A stretch of DNA of 64,000 nt from Klebsiella sp. RIT-PI-d (GTDB lineage: Bacteria; Pseudomonadota; Gammaproteobacteria; Enterobacterales; Enterobacteriaceae), in contig NZ_LGIT01000017.1 in the NCBI RefSeq assembly GCF_001187865.1, positions 287,487 through 351,486 on the forward strand. The letters run 5' to 3'. Below, piece after piece: positions 7,752 through 17,128 of the stretch; the stretch's first letter is position 1, and the number at the start of each line of letters is the position of its first letter. The position numbers and the translations under genes were made by a program. The notes beneath the pieces were generated by a model, which had not been told where the DNA came from, made no database searches, and saw only the letters and a program-made list of their open reading frames with translations.

Positions 7752-9956
7752 ATGGCGCGTCCTGAAACTGCTCAGCCAAACTCCTCACTGCGTGCACTCG
7801 CAGTTGTAGTAGCCACAGCGGTTAGCGGCATGTCTGTCTATGCACAGGCAGCGGTTGAACCGAAAGAAGAAACCCTCACCGTCACCGCAGCACCTGCCGC
7901 GCAGGAAAGCGCCTGGGGACCGGCACCGACCATCGCCGCAAAGCGATCGGCAACGGCCACCAAAACCGATACGCCGATTGAAAAAACACCGCAGTCTATT
8001 TCTGTTGTCACGCGTGAAGAGATAGAAATGAAGCAGCCGAATACGGTGAAGCAGGCGCTGGCTTACACGCCTGGCGTCTTTGCGACACGCGGTGCGTCCA
8101 CAACGTATGATGTGGTTTCTATTCGTGGCTTCACCACGTCCACTACCGTGAATACCAACCAGTATCTGGATGGTATGAAACTACAGGGTGATAACTACTC
8201 TGAAGTGTCTATGGACCCATATTTCCTTGAACGTGTCGAACTGCTGCGCGGTCCAACGTCCGTTTTGTACGGTAAAAGCCATCCGGGCGGCGTGGTCAGC
8301 ATGGTCAGCAAGCGTCCAACTACCGAGCCGCTGAAAGAAGTTCAGTTTAAAATGGGTACCGATAACCTGTGGCAAACCGGGTTTGATTTCAGCGATGCGA
8401 TTGATGACGACGGCGTATGGTCATACCGCCTGACAGGACTGGGGCACAGTGAAAATGCGCAGCAGGAGAGGGTCAAATCCACCCGCTACGCGATTGCCCC
8501 TGCTTTTAGCTGGCGTCCGGACGATAAAACGGATTTCACTTTCCTGAGCAACTTCCAGAGCGATCCCGATGCGGGCTATTACGGTTGGCTGCCGCGGGAA
8601 GGGACCGTAACGTCTTATTATGATGCCAACGGACACGCGCACAAACTGCCGACCGATTTTAACGAAGGGGATGCGGATAACAAGATCTCCCGTCGCCAGA
8701 AAATGGTCGGTTACAGCTTCTCGCACCAGGTTGACGATACCTTTACCGTGCGTCAAAACCTGCGCTATACCAAAGTTAATACGCTCTATCGCTCTGTTTA
8801 CGGCAACGGCTATATCGCCCCGGCGCAAATCAGCCGTGCCTACGTGCGCTCTGATGAAGATCTTAACGCGTTCACCGTTGATACGCAGCTGCAGTCTACA
8901 TTTGCAACCGCCGCGGTCGATCATACTCTGTTAACGGGTGTTGATTACCTGCGCATGCGTAACGATATTGATGCTGACTACGGTAGCGCTGATCCTATCA
9001 GCATGACTAACCCGCAGCACGACAATGCGAATATCAACGTGAATTTCCCCTATGCCGTGCTAAATCGTCAGGAACAAACGGGCCTGTATGCCCAGGATCA
9101 GGCGGAATGGGATAAGTGGGTGCTTACTCTTGGCGGACGTTATGATTTTGCTAAAACGTCAACGTTGACCCGTTCCTCAGATACGACGGCTGAAATTAAC
9201 GATCGGGCATTTACATGGCGTGGGGGTATTAACTATCTGTTTGATAATGGTATTACACCATACTTTAGCTACAGCGAATCATTTGAGCCGCTCTCGGGTG
9301 TCACCCAGGGCGGTCAGCCCTTTGATCCGTCACGCGGTAAGCAATATGAAGCGGGCGTAAAATACGTACCGAAAGATCGACCTGTTGTCGTCACGGCAGC
9401 GGTATTCCAGCTGACCAAAAACAACAATCTGACTGCCGATCCGGCGAACCCAACCAGTGGCTTTAGCGTGCAGGGGGGTGAAATTCGCTCGCGTGGTGTT
9501 GAACTGGAAGCGAAAGCGGCGGTATCGGCTAACGTCAACCTGACGGCGTCCTACACCTACACCGATGCAGAATACACGCACGATACCTGGTATGAAGGCC
9601 GTCGTCCGGCAGAGATTCCGCGTAATATGGCCTCACTGTGGGCAGATTATACTTTCCACGAAACGGCGCTGAGCGGTCTGACCGTCGGTGCAGGTACTCG
9701 CTATGTTGGCAATACCGTTTCTTACTATTCAGCCGCATCGCCAAAGGCTTACCAGTCATTCAACGTTGCGGATTATGCCATCGCAGATGCGACGGTAAAA
9801 TATGACCTGGCACGCTTTGGAATGCCGGGTTCTTCAGTCGGCGTCAACGTGAATAACATCTTTGACCGCGAATACGTCTCCAGCTGTTATAGCGAATATG
9901 CATGCTATTGGGGGGCAGAGCGTCAGGTGGTTGCCACCGCGACTTTCCGTTTCTAA
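7752..9956 (+). CDS. fhuA: TonB-dependent ferrichrome outer-membrane receptor FhuA
   Basis: Imports ferric ferrichrome across the outer membrane using TonB energy. In E. coli it is also the receptor for phages T1, T5, phi80 and for colicin M, microcin J25 and albomycin. The start chosen is the ATG at 7752 (MARPETAQPNSSLR), matching the known 33-residue signal peptide ending VYAQA. An upstream in-frame ATG at 7656 would run through the promoter. Mature protein begins AVEPKEETLTVTA with the TonB box ETLTVTA. A plug domain (TDTPIEKTPQSISVV onward) precedes a 22-strand barrel ending TATFRF. Length is 734 against 747 in E. coli; part of the shortening is in the loop around 8983-9071, the region corresponding to the phage-binding loop L4. 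Confidence 0.97.
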   Translation: MARPETAQPNSSLRALAVVVATAVSGMSVYAQAAVEPKEETLTVTAAPAAQESAWGPAPTIAAKRSATATKTDTPIEKTPQSISVVTREEIEMKQPNTVKQALAYTPGVFATRGASTTYDVVSIRGFTTSTTVNTNQYLDGMKLQGDNYSEVSMDPYFLERVELLRGPTSVLYGKSHPGGVVSMVSKRPTTEPLKEVQFKMGTDNLWQTGFDFSDAIDDDGVWSYRLTGLGHSENAQQERVKSTRYAIAPAFSWRPDDKTDFTFLSNFQSDPDAGYYGWLPREGTVTSYYDANGHAHKLPTDFNEGDADNKISRRQKMVGYSFSHQVDDTFTVRQNLRYTKVNTLYRSVYGNGYIAPAQISRAYVRSDEDLNAFTVDTQLQSTFATAAVDHTLLTGVDYLRMRNDIDADYGSADPISMTNPQHDNANINVNFPYAVLNRQEQTGLYAQDQAEWDKWVLTLGGRYDFAKTSTLTRSSDTTAEINDRAFTWRGGINYLFDNGITPYFSYSESFEPLSGVTQGGQPFDPSRGKQYEAGVKYVPKDRPVVVTAAVFQLTKNNNLTADPANPTSGFSVQGGEIRSRGVELEAKAAVSANVNLTASYTYTDAEYTHDTWYEGRRPAEIPRNMASLWADYTFHETALSGLTVGAGTRYVGNTVSYYSAASPKAYQSFNVADYAIADATVKYDLARFGMPGSSVGVNVNNIFDREYVSSCYSEYACYWGAERQVVATATFRF

Positions 9957-9965
9957 TTCTCCTTT

Positions 9966-9993
9966 AAGGGCACGTTGCGGCGTGCCCTTTTTT
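9966..9993 (+). terminator. Intrinsic terminator/attenuator between fhuA and fhuC
   Basis: A 9-bp perfect stem (AAGGGCACG/CGTGCCCTT) with loop TTGCGG runs into a U-tract. It lies inside the fhuACDB operon, 20 bases before the fhuC start, so it probably reduces downstream expression relative to the receptor gene. Partial read-through is required unless fhuC has its own promoter. Confidence 0.85.
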
Positions 9994-10012
9994 ATCTGTC
10001 AAGTTGGCTAAC

Positions 10013-10810
10013 ATGCAGGAAAAAATCTCCCAACCCGATACCACATTCTCACTGTCTGACGTGACGTTCCGCGTGCCGGGACGGACGTTGCTGCACCCAC
10101 TTTCGCTGACCTTTCCGGCCGGAAAAGTGACCGGGCTTATTGGGCATAATGGATCCGGTAAATCCACGCTGCTTAAAATGCTCGGACGCCATCAGCCGCC
10201 TTCAGACGGAGATATTCTGCTTGATGGCCAGCCGTTAATGAGCTGGAACAGCAAGGCATTTGCCCGCAAAGTGGCCTATTTGCCGCAGCAGTTGCCGCAG
10301 GCAGAAGGGATGACAGTACGTGAACTGGTGGCTATCGGGCGCTATCCGTGGCACGGGGCGCTGGGACGATTTGGCATTGCCGATCGGCAGAAAGTCGATG
10401 ACGCCATCGCGCTGGTAGGATTAAAACCGCTGGCCCACCGCCTGGTGGATAGCCTCTCCGGCGGTGAGCGCCAGCGGGCGTGGATTGCCATGCTGGTGGC
10501 GCAGGATAGCCGCTGCCTGCTTCTTGATGAACCGACCTCGGCGCTGGATATTGCGCACCAGGTCGACGTGCTGGCCCTGGTACATCGTCTTAGCCAGCAG
10601 CGCGGGCTAACGGTCATTGCCGTGCTGCACGATATCAATATGGCGGCCCGCTACTGTGATTATCTGGTAGCGCTGCGCGGCGGCGAAATGATTTCTCAGG
10701 GGACGCCGGAAGCATTGATGCGGGCTGACACGCTGGAGCAAATTTACGGTATTCCAATGGGGATTCTGCCGCATCCAGCGGGGGCAGCTCCGGTGAGCTT
10801 TGTTTACTGA
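10013..10810 (+). CDS. fhuC: Ferric hydroxamate ABC transporter ATP-binding protein FhuC
   Basis: ATPase of the FhuBCD importer for hydroxamate siderophores. The ATG at 10013 gives 265 residues (MQEKISQPDTTF), the E. coli length; a TTG nine bases earlier is a less likely start. Walker A is GHNGSGKST (residues 44-52), the Q-loop region is YLPQQLPQAEG, the signature is LSGGERQR, Walker B is CLLLDEPTSALD and the switch His is in VLHDINMA. The stop overlaps the fhuD start (ATGA), so the two are translationally coupled. Confidence 0.97.
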   Translation: MQEKISQPDTTFSLSDVTFRVPGRTLLHPLSLTFPAGKVTGLIGHNGSGKSTLLKMLGRHQPPSDGDILLDGQPLMSWNSKAFARKVAYLPQQLPQAEGMTVRELVAIGRYPWHGALGRFGIADRQKVDDAIALVGLKPLAHRLVDSLSGGERQRAWIAMLVAQDSRCLLLDEPTSALDIAHQVDVLALVHRLSQQRGLTVIAVLHDINMAARYCDYLVALRGGEMISQGTPEALMRADTLEQIYGIPMGILPHPAGAAPVSFVY

Positions 10811-11700
10811 TGACGATGTTAACTTCAATGACGCGTCGGCGCTTGCTGACGGCGATGGCGCTCTCACCGCTCATGTGGCACATGAATACGGCCCGGGCGA
10901 GCGGTGTCGATCCGCACCGTATTGTGGCGCTGGAGTGGCTGCCGGTCGAGCTTTTGCTGGCGCTGGGCGTGATGCCTTACGGCGTCGCCGACGTGCAAAA
11001 TTACAATCTGTGGGTTAACGATCCCTCCCTCCCGGAATCGGTGATTGATGTGGGGCTGCGTACTGAACCGAACCTTGAACTGCTGGCGCAAATGAAACCG
11101 TCGTTCCTGGTCTGGTCGGCAGGCTACGGTCCTTCGGATACGCAGCTGGCAAAAATCGCACCGGGGCGCGGATTTACCTTTAGCGACGGTAAAAAACCGC
11201 TGGCGAAAGCGCGCGGTTCGCTGATGGAAATGGCTGAGCTTATTGGTCGTCAAAAAGAAGCCACGCAACATCTGGCCGACTTTGACAGTTTTATTGATTC
11301 CTTGATCCCCCGTTTTGCCGGGCGCGGCGACCGTCCGCTCCTGATGATCACGGTGATGGATGTACGGCATGTACTGGTGTTTGGGCAAAACTGTCTGTTT
11401 CAGGAAGTGCTCGATCGCTACGGTATTAAAAATGCCTGGCATGGCGAATCGACTTTCTGGGGCAGTACGCCGATTGGCGTCGATCGCCTGGCCGCTTTTA
11501 AAGATGTGGATGTATTATGCTTCGATCACGGTAACGACGTGGAAATGCGCCAGCTGGCCGCCACGCCGCTGTGGCAATCCATGCCGTTTGTCCGCAGCGG
11601 TCGTTTTCAGCGCGTTCCGGCCGTCTGGTTTTACGGTGCCACGCTCTCTGCGATGCACTTCGCCCGCGTGCTGGACAGTGCGCTGGGAGGGAAAGCATGA
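10810..11700 (+). CDS. fhuD: Periplasmic ferric hydroxamate-binding protein FhuD
   Basis: Class III substrate-binding protein that takes ferrichrome, coprogen or aerobactin from the periplasm to FhuB. It has 296 residues, as in E. coli. The N-terminus has a twin-arginine type signal, TRRRLLTAMALSP, then cleavage around NTARASG; E. coli FhuD is a known Tat substrate. The start is the ATG overlapping the fhuC stop; another ATG at 10816 is possible and would shorten the protein by two residues. The body is typical (RIVALEWLPVELLLALG; PAVWFYGATLSAMHF). The last codons overlap fhuB by 4 bases. Confidence 0.96.
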   Translation: MTMLTSMTRRRLLTAMALSPLMWHMNTARASGVDPHRIVALEWLPVELLLALGVMPYGVADVQNYNLWVNDPSLPESVIDVGLRTEPNLELLAQMKPSFLVWSAGYGPSDTQLAKIAPGRGFTFSDGKKPLAKARGSLMEMAELIGRQKEATQHLADFDSFIDSLIPRFAGRGDRPLLMITVMDVRHVLVFGQNCLFQEVLDRYGIKNAWHGESTFWGSTPIGVDRLAAFKDVDVLCFDHGNDVEMRQLAATPLWQSMPFVRSGRFQRVPAVWFYGATLSAMHFARVLDSALGGKA

Positions 11701-13679
11701 AACCTAAAATCGCCCCCTTACCGGCGGGACTGCTGCTATTACTGTTTATTATTTCCCTCGCGCTGACCGGATTTAATCTCACCCAGGCTCTGCCACGTGC
11801 GCAGTGGCATGAGGCACTGTGGACGCCCAACATTGATGTCGTGGAGCAGATGTTATTCCACTACAGCCTGTTGCCGCGTCTGGCGATATCTCTGCTGGTC
11901 GGCGCCGGTCTTGGACTGGTCGGGGTTTTGTTCCAGCAGGTACTGCGTAATCCTCTGGCAGAACCCACCACGCTTGGCGTAGCAACCGGCGCACAACTGG
12001 GCATGACCATTATTGCGCTATGGGCTATTCCTGGCGTAATGGTCTCCCAATTTGCTGCTCTGGCGGGAGCCTGCATTGTGGGCGCGCTGGTGTTTGGCGT
12101 CGCATGGGGTAAACGGCTCTCGCCGGTAACGCTGATCCTCGCGGGGCTGGTGGTCAGTCTCTACTGCGGCGCAATTAATCAGCTTCTGGTCCTTTTCCAT
12201 CACGACCAGCTACAGAGTATGTTCCTGTGGAGTACCGGTACGCTGACCCAGACCGACTGGAGCATTGTTCAGCGGCTGTGGCCGCAGCTGCTCGGCGGCG
12301 TCATGCTGACCGTGCTGTTACTGCGTCCGTTAACCCTGATGGGGCTGGACGATGGCGTGGCGCGTAATCTTGGTCTGGCACTGTCGCTGGCGCGGCTGGC
12401 GGCGCTAACGCTGGCTATCGTCATCAGCGCATTGCTGGTTAACGCGGTGGGCATCATCGGTTTTATCGGCCTGTTTGCGCCGCTGCTGGCGAAAATGCTG
12501 GGCGCGCGTCGGCTTCTTTCCCGCCTTCTGCTGGCCCCGTTGATTGGGGCACTGATCCTCTGGCTTTCCGACCAGGTGGTTATCTGGCTGACGCAGGTCT
12601 GGATGGAAGTCTCAACCGGATCGGTGACCGCGCTTATCGGTGCGCCGTTGCTGCTATGGTTGCTGCCGCGCCTGCGCAGTATGAGCGCGCCGGCCATGAA
12701 CGCCGGAGACACTGTTGCCATTGAGCGCCAGCATGTGATGCGCTATGTGGGGATCGGGCTTATCGTTCTGCTGCTGGCGGTGTTTGCCGCACTTGCTTTT
12801 GGGCGCGATGCGCAGGGCTGGCAGTGGGCCAGCGGCGATATGCTGCGTGAATTAATGCCGTGGCGCTGGCCGCGCATTCTGGTGGCGTTGTTCGCCGGGA
12901 TCTTACTGGCGGTCGCGGGCTGTATTATTCAGCGGCTGACCGGTAACCCGATGGCCAGCCCGGAAGTGCTGGGGATCAGCTCCGGTGCGGCATTCGGTAT
13001 TGTATTAATGCTGTTTCTGGTGCCCGGCAATGCCTTCGGCTGGCTGCTGCCGGCCGGCAGCCTCGGCGCGGCCGGTACGCTGCTGATCATTATGCTTGCT
13101 GCCGGACGCGGCGGTTTCTCCCCGCATCGCATGCTGCTGGCCGGGATGGCGCTCAGTACCGCGTTTACGATGTTGCTGATGATGCTGCAAGCCAGCGGCG
13201 ATCCGCGCATGGCGCAGATCCTGACGTGGATCTCCGGCTCCACCTACAGCGCTACCGGGCTTCAGGCGGTGCAAACCTTTGCGATCATGATTATTCTGCT
13301 GGCGCTGGTGCCGCTGTGCAGCCGCTGGCTGACCATCCTGCCGCTGGGCGGCGATACAGCCCGCTCGGTAGGTGTGGCATTAACCCCGTCGCGCATCGCC
13401 TTGCTGCTGCTCGCCTCGGCGCTAACTGCTACTGCCACCCTGACCATCGGGCCGCTAAGCTTTATTGGTCTGATGGCACCGCATATTGCCCGGATGATGG
13501 GATTCCGCCGCACTATTCCGCATATTGTTATCTCGGCGCTGGTTGGTGGTTTGATTCTGGTGTTTGCCGACTGGTGCGGCAGAATGGTGATGTTTCCGTT
13601 TCAGATCCCGGCAGGACTGCTTTCAACGTTTATCGGCGCGCCGTATTTTGTCTATTTATTGAGAAAGCAAAGCCGGTAG
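11697..13679 (+). CDS. fhuB: Ferric hydroxamate ABC transporter permease FhuB
   Basis: Inner-membrane permease of the FhuCDB system, a natural fusion of two FecCD-type permease halves. It has 660 residues from the ATG at 11697, equal to E. coli; longer in-frame extensions lie inside fhuD. Two homologous halves of about 10 helices each are visible. Each carries the NPLAEPTTLG/NPMASPEVLG motif and the G-rich GFIGLFAPLLAK/SFIGLMAPHIAR cytoplasmic loop that contacts FhuC. Terminal gene of the fhuACDB operon; overlap ATGA with fhuD. Confidence 0.97.
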   Translation: MKPKIAPLPAGLLLLLFIISLALTGFNLTQALPRAQWHEALWTPNIDVVEQMLFHYSLLPRLAISLLVGAGLGLVGVLFQQVLRNPLAEPTTLGVATGAQLGMTIIALWAIPGVMVSQFAALAGACIVGALVFGVAWGKRLSPVTLILAGLVVSLYCGAINQLLVLFHHDQLQSMFLWSTGTLTQTDWSIVQRLWPQLLGGVMLTVLLLRPLTLMGLDDGVARNLGLALSLARLAALTLAIVISALLVNAVGIIGFIGLFAPLLAKMLGARRLLSRLLLAPLIGALILWLSDQVVIWLTQVWMEVSTGSVTALIGAPLLLWLLPRLRSMSAPAMNAGDTVAIERQHVMRYVGIGLIVLLLAVFAALAFGRDAQGWQWASGDMLRELMPWRWPRILVALFAGILLAVAGCIIQRLTGNPMASPEVLGISSGAAFGIVLMLFLVPGNAFGWLLPAGSLGAAGTLLIIMLAAGRGGFSPHRMLLAGMALSTAFTMLLMMLQASGDPRMAQILTWISGSTYSATGLQAVQTFAIMIILLALVPLCSRWLTILPLGGDTARSVGVALTPSRIALLLLASALTATATLTIGPLSFIGLMAPHIARMMGFRRTIPHIVISALVGGLILVFADWCGRMVMFPFQIPAGLLSTFIGAPYFVYLLRKQSR

Positions 13680-13700
13680 CGGGTGAGTCCGGCAGGCGTT

Positions 13701-13749
13701 GTTTCCCCCTCACCCCATCCTCAGGGAGAGGGTGAGGTGAGGGGGAAAC
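13701..13749. repeat. Large palindromic element in the fhuB-hemL gap
   Basis: Perfect 14-bp arms (13701-13714 GTTTCCCCCTCACC; 13736-13749 GGTGAGGGGGAAAC) enclose a 21-base centre that itself contains CCTC/GAGG. It has no U-tract, so it is not a standard terminator. It resembles the dispersed CCCTCACCC...GGGTGAGGG palindromes that I recall as frequent in Enterobacter, Klebsiella and Citrobacter genomes. It lies between the convergent 3' ends of fhuB and hemL, the place where Salmonella carries the stf fimbrial operon. Confidence 0.7.
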
Positions 13750-13804
13750 GTCCTGATATGCACTCTTGGTTATGCCCCTTTACACAACCCTCAGGGCCAG
13801 ACAC

Positions 13805-15085
13805 TCACAGTTTCGCAAACACCCGTCGCGCAGCGTCAATAGTGTTATTAATATCGTCTTCACTGTGTGCCACGGACATAAAGCCGGCTTCAAACGCAGA
13901 GGGTGCCAGGTAAACGCCTTCTTCCAGCATCAGGTGGAAGAATCGCTTAAAGCGCTCAACGTCGCAAGTGACAACATCCTGGTAGCAGGTCACCGCTGCT
14001 GCCTCAGTAAAGAAAATCCCGAACATTCCGCCTACATGATTCACCACCAGCGGAATACCCGTATCCTGCGCAGCCTCCAGCAATCCATTAGCCAGTTTCG
14101 TCGTTAACGCATCCAGCGTTTCATGAATACCCGGCTGGGCAACTTCAGTCAGACAGGCGAAACCTGCCGCCATCGCAATAGGGTTGCCGGAAAGCGTGCC
14201 GGCCTGATAGACCGGGCCGGTCGGGGCCAGCGCTTCCATCACCTCGCGACGTCCGCCAAACGCACCGACCGGCATCCCGCCACCGATGATTTTACCCAGA
14301 CACGTCAGATCGGGAACCACATTGTAATAAGCCTGTGCGCCAGCCAGCGCGACGCGGAAGCCGGTCATCACTTCATCAATAATCAACAGTGCGCCAAATT
14401 CATCGCACAATGAACGCAGGCCCGGCAGAAACTCCGCCAGCGGTGGCACGCAGTTCATATTGCCTGCTACCGGCTCGACAATAATGCAGGCGATATCCTG
14501 CGGATATTGTTCGAATGCCTCGCGCACCGAGCTAAGATCGTTATACGTGCAGGTCAGCGTGTGCTTCGCGAAATCAGCCGGCACACCGGGGGAATTAGGC
14601 TGGCCGAGCGTTAACGCGCCGGAACCCGCTTTTACCAGCAGGCAGTCTGCATGACCGTGATAGCAGCCTTCAAATTTGATAATTTTGTCCCGGCCGGTAA
14701 AGCCTCGCGCCAGGCGAATCGCGCTCATTGTGGCTTCGGTGCCAGAGTTTACCATCCGTACCATGTCCATCGTGGGGACCAGTTCGGTGACCAGCTCGGC
14801 CATTTTTACTTCCATGCCGGTCGGCGCGCCAAAACTCAATCCACGCTGGGTAGCGTCGATGACGGCATTACGGATTGCCGGATGATTGTGCCCCAGCACC
14901 ATCGGCCCCCAGGAGCCAACATAGTCAATATAGGCTTTGCCATCGACATCATACAGCCAGGCACCGTCGGCGCGCTCAATGAACAGCGGCGTGCCGCCGA
15001 CGCCGGTAAAGGCGCGAACAGGAGAATTGACGCCGCCGGGGATCACCCGGCGTGCAGCGCTGTAAAGGTTTTCAGAATTGCTCAT
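13805..15085 (-). CDS. hemL: Glutamate-1-semialdehyde 2,1-aminomutase
   Basis: PLP enzyme converting glutamate-1-semialdehyde to 5-aminolevulinate in C5-pathway heme synthesis. It has 426 residues, as in E. coli, starting [18 protein letters not shown]. The PLP lysine is Lys265 in [10 protein letters not shown], the pyridine-nitrogen Asp is in [12 protein letters not shown], and the gating region around [11 protein letters not shown] is intact. It is transcribed alone on the minus strand, convergent with fhuB and divergent from clcA (167-base gap). Confidence 0.98.
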   Translation of the reverse strand: MSNSENLYSAARRVIPGGVNSPVRAFTGVGGTPLFIERADGAWLYDVDGKAYIDYVGSWGPMVLGHNHPAIRNAVIDATQRGLSFGAPTGMEVKMAELVTELVPTMDMVRMVNSGTEATMSAIRLARGFTGRDKIIKFEGCYHGHADCLLVKAGSGALTLGQPNSPGVPADFAKHTLTCTYNDLSSVREAFEQYPQDIACIIVEPVAGNMNCVPPLAEFLPGLRSLCDEFGALLIIDEVMTGFRVALAGAQAYYNVVPDLTCLGKIIGGGMPVGAFGGRREVMEALAPTGPVYQAGTLSGNPIAMAAGFACLTEVAQPGIHETLDALTTKLANGLLEAAQDTGIPLVVNHVGGMFGIFFTEAAAVTCYQDVVTCDVERFKRFFHLMLEEGVYLAPSAFEAGFMSVAHSEDDINNTIDAARRVFAKL

Positions 15086-15252
15086 GGCATAGTTCCCGGT
15101 TTATCGAAAAGTTAATCAACTCTATTCTAAAGTATTCCAGAAAGGTTACGAAAGTTTTGCCCAATTGAAACAACACGTTTTAAGAGGGATTTTTAGTCAA
15201 TGCATGGGTACAATGCGGTTCCGGAATTGGTCTTACCCTGAAATGATTAATC

Positions 15253-16662
15253 ATGAACGTTGAAAACACCTCCCTGAAAAACCAGCGCATTGGCCGTTTA
15301 AGACGCGGTGAACAAATCCGTCAGCTATTACGACGCGACAAAACACCCCTTGCCGTTTTGTTGCTGGCGGCCCTGGTTGGTATCCTTGCAGGCCTGGCGG
15401 CCGTCGCTTTTGAAAGGGCCGTTAATGGCATGCAGGCGATGCGACTGAGCCTGCTTGCCGAAACGGCCAGCGACAGCGTCTGGCGCTGGCCACTGGCGTT
15501 TATGTTATCCGCATTGCTCGCCATGGTCGGCTATTTTCTGGTGCGGCGCTATGCCCCGGAGGCCGGCGGTTCAGGCATTCCTGAAATCGAAGGCGCGCTG
15601 GAAGAGCTGCGCCCTGTACGCTGGTGGCGGGTATTGCCGGCCAAATTTATTGGCGGGATAGGCACCCTCGGAGCCGGAATGGTGCTGGGTCGTGAAGGCC
15701 CAACGGTGCAAATTGGCGGTAACATTGGCCGCATGGTACTGGATATTTCCCGGCTGCGCAGCGGTGAAGCGCGTCATACGCTGCTGGCAACCGGGGCGGC
15801 GGCAGGGCTGTCGGCTGCCTTTAATGCACCGCTGGCGGGGATTTTGTTTATTCTCGAAGAAATGCGCCCTCAGTTTCGCTATAGCCTGATTTCCATTAAG
15901 GCAGTATTTACCGGGGTCATTATGTCGAGCATCGTCTTTCGCCTGTTTAACGGCCAGGGGTCGGTGATCGACGTGGGTAAACTGAGTGATGCGCCGGTCA
16001 ACACGCTGTGGCTGTATCTGGTGCTGGGTATGATCTTTGGTCTGGTTGGCCCGCTGTTCAACATGCTGGTATTACGCACCCAGGATCTTTTTGCCCGTAT
16101 TCACGGCGGCAATATTAAAAAGTGGGTATTGCTGGGCGGGTTGATCGGCGGAATGTGCGGCGTGATGGGCCTGGTCGATCCTGAAGCGACGGGCGGCGGT
16201 TTTTCACTGATCCCACTGGCGCTGGCAGGGCATTATACCCTCGGCGTGCTGCTGGTCATTTTCATCACCCGCGTGGTGACCACACTACTGTGCTTTTGTT
16301 CCGGCGCGCCGGGCGGAATTTTTGCCCCAATGCTGGCGCTGGGTACGCTGCTGGGGACGGCATTTGGCATGGCCGCTGCCGGTATTTTTCCCGCCTATCA
16401 TCTTGATGCCGGAACGTTCGCTATCGCCGGGATGGGGGCGCTGCTGGCGGGATCGGTACGTGCACCATTAACGGGAACGATACTGGTACTGGAGATGACA
16501 GACAACTATCAGCTCATTTTGCCAATGATTATTACCTGCCTTGGCGCAACACTATTAGCCCAGTTTGTCGGTGGAAAACCGCTATACTCCACCATCCTTG
16601 CCCGAACGCTGGCAAAGCAGGAAGCAGAACAGTCCGTGCGGCCGACAGGCGAGAATACTTGA
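15253..16662 (+). CDS. clcA: H+/Cl- exchange transporter ClcA
   Basis: CLC-type 2 Cl-/1 H+ antiporter supporting extreme acid resistance. It has 469 residues (E. coli 473) and keeps the same numbering at functional positions: Ser107 in GSGIP, gating Glu148 in GREGP, proton Glu203 in LEEMRPQF and Tyr445 in GGKPLYS. The N- and C-terminal tails differ from E. coli. It is divergent from hemL. The candidate erpA promoter begins in its stop codon. Next to an amino-acid decarboxylase (ldcC) far downstream there is no direct linkage. Confidence 0.97.
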   Translation: MNVENTSLKNQRIGRLRRGEQIRQLLRRDKTPLAVLLLAALVGILAGLAAVAFERAVNGMQAMRLSLLAETASDSVWRWPLAFMLSALLAMVGYFLVRRYAPEAGGSGIPEIEGALEELRPVRWWRVLPAKFIGGIGTLGAGMVLGREGPTVQIGGNIGRMVLDISRLRSGEARHTLLATGAAAGLSAAFNAPLAGILFILEEMRPQFRYSLISIKAVFTGVIMSSIVFRLFNGQGSVIDVGKLSDAPVNTLWLYLVLGMIFGLVGPLFNMLVLRTQDLFARIHGGNIKKWVLLGGLIGGMCGVMGLVDPEATGGGFSLIPLALAGHYTLGVLLVIFITRVVTTLLCFCSGAPGGIFAPMLALGTLLGTAFGMAAAGIFPAYHLDAGTFAIAGMGALLAGSVRAPLTGTILVLEMTDNYQLILPMIITCLGATLLAQFVGGKPLYSTILARTLAKQEAEQSVRPTGENT

Positions 16663-16687
16663 ACGAATTACCAGGGTATTAGATAAT
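16659..16687 (+). promoter_or_regulatory. Candidate erpA promoter overlapping the clcA stop codon
   Basis: TTGAAC (16659-16664, including the clcA TGA) and GATAAT (16682-16687) are separated by 17 bases. Expected transcription would start near 16694, about 50 bases before erpA. In E. coli erpA is controlled by IscR; no confident IscR box could be read here. Confidence 0.5.
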
Positions 16688-16743
16688 GCCAAACATGGTT
16701 GGGTCAATATTTACCCAATTACCAATGTCGTTGGGAGTAAAAA

Positions 16744-17088
16744 ATGAGTGATGACGTAGCGCTGCCCCTGCAATTTACCGATGCAGCCGCCAGCAAAGTA
16801 AAAAACCTGATTGCTGATGAAGATAACCCGAATTTGAAACTGCGCGTCTATATCACCGGTGGTGGTTGCAGCGGCTTCCAGTATGGCTTCACCTTTGACG
16901 ATCAGGTCAACGATGGCGATATGACCATTGAAAAACAGGGTGTTGGTCTGGTCGTCGATCCGATGAGCTTACAGTATCTGGTCGGTGGTGCGGTTGATTA
17001 CACTGAAGGGCTGGAAGGCTCTCGCTTTATCGTTACCAACCCGAACGCCAAAAGCACCTGCGGGTGCGGATCGTCGTTCAGCGTATGA
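16744..17088 (+). CDS. erpA: Iron-sulfur cluster insertion protein ErpA (A-type carrier)
   Basis: A-type carrier that delivers Fe-S clusters to targets such as IspG/IspH of isoprenoid synthesis and respiratory dehydrogenases; essential under aerobic growth in E. coli. It has 114 residues, the E. coli length. The three cluster ligands are in [10 protein letters not shown] (Cys42) and STCGCGSS (Cys106, Cys108). Convergent with yadS, 40 bases between stops. Confidence 0.98.
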   Translation: MSDDVALPLQFTDAAASKVKNLIADEDNPNLKLRVYITGGGCSGFQYGFTFDDQVNDGDMTIEKQGVGLVVDPMSLQYLVGGAVDYTEGLEGSRFIVTNPNAKSTCGCGSSFSV

Positions 17089-17128
17089 TCCTGACCTGCC
17101 CGGAAGCATTTTCGGGCAGCGTAATCGG

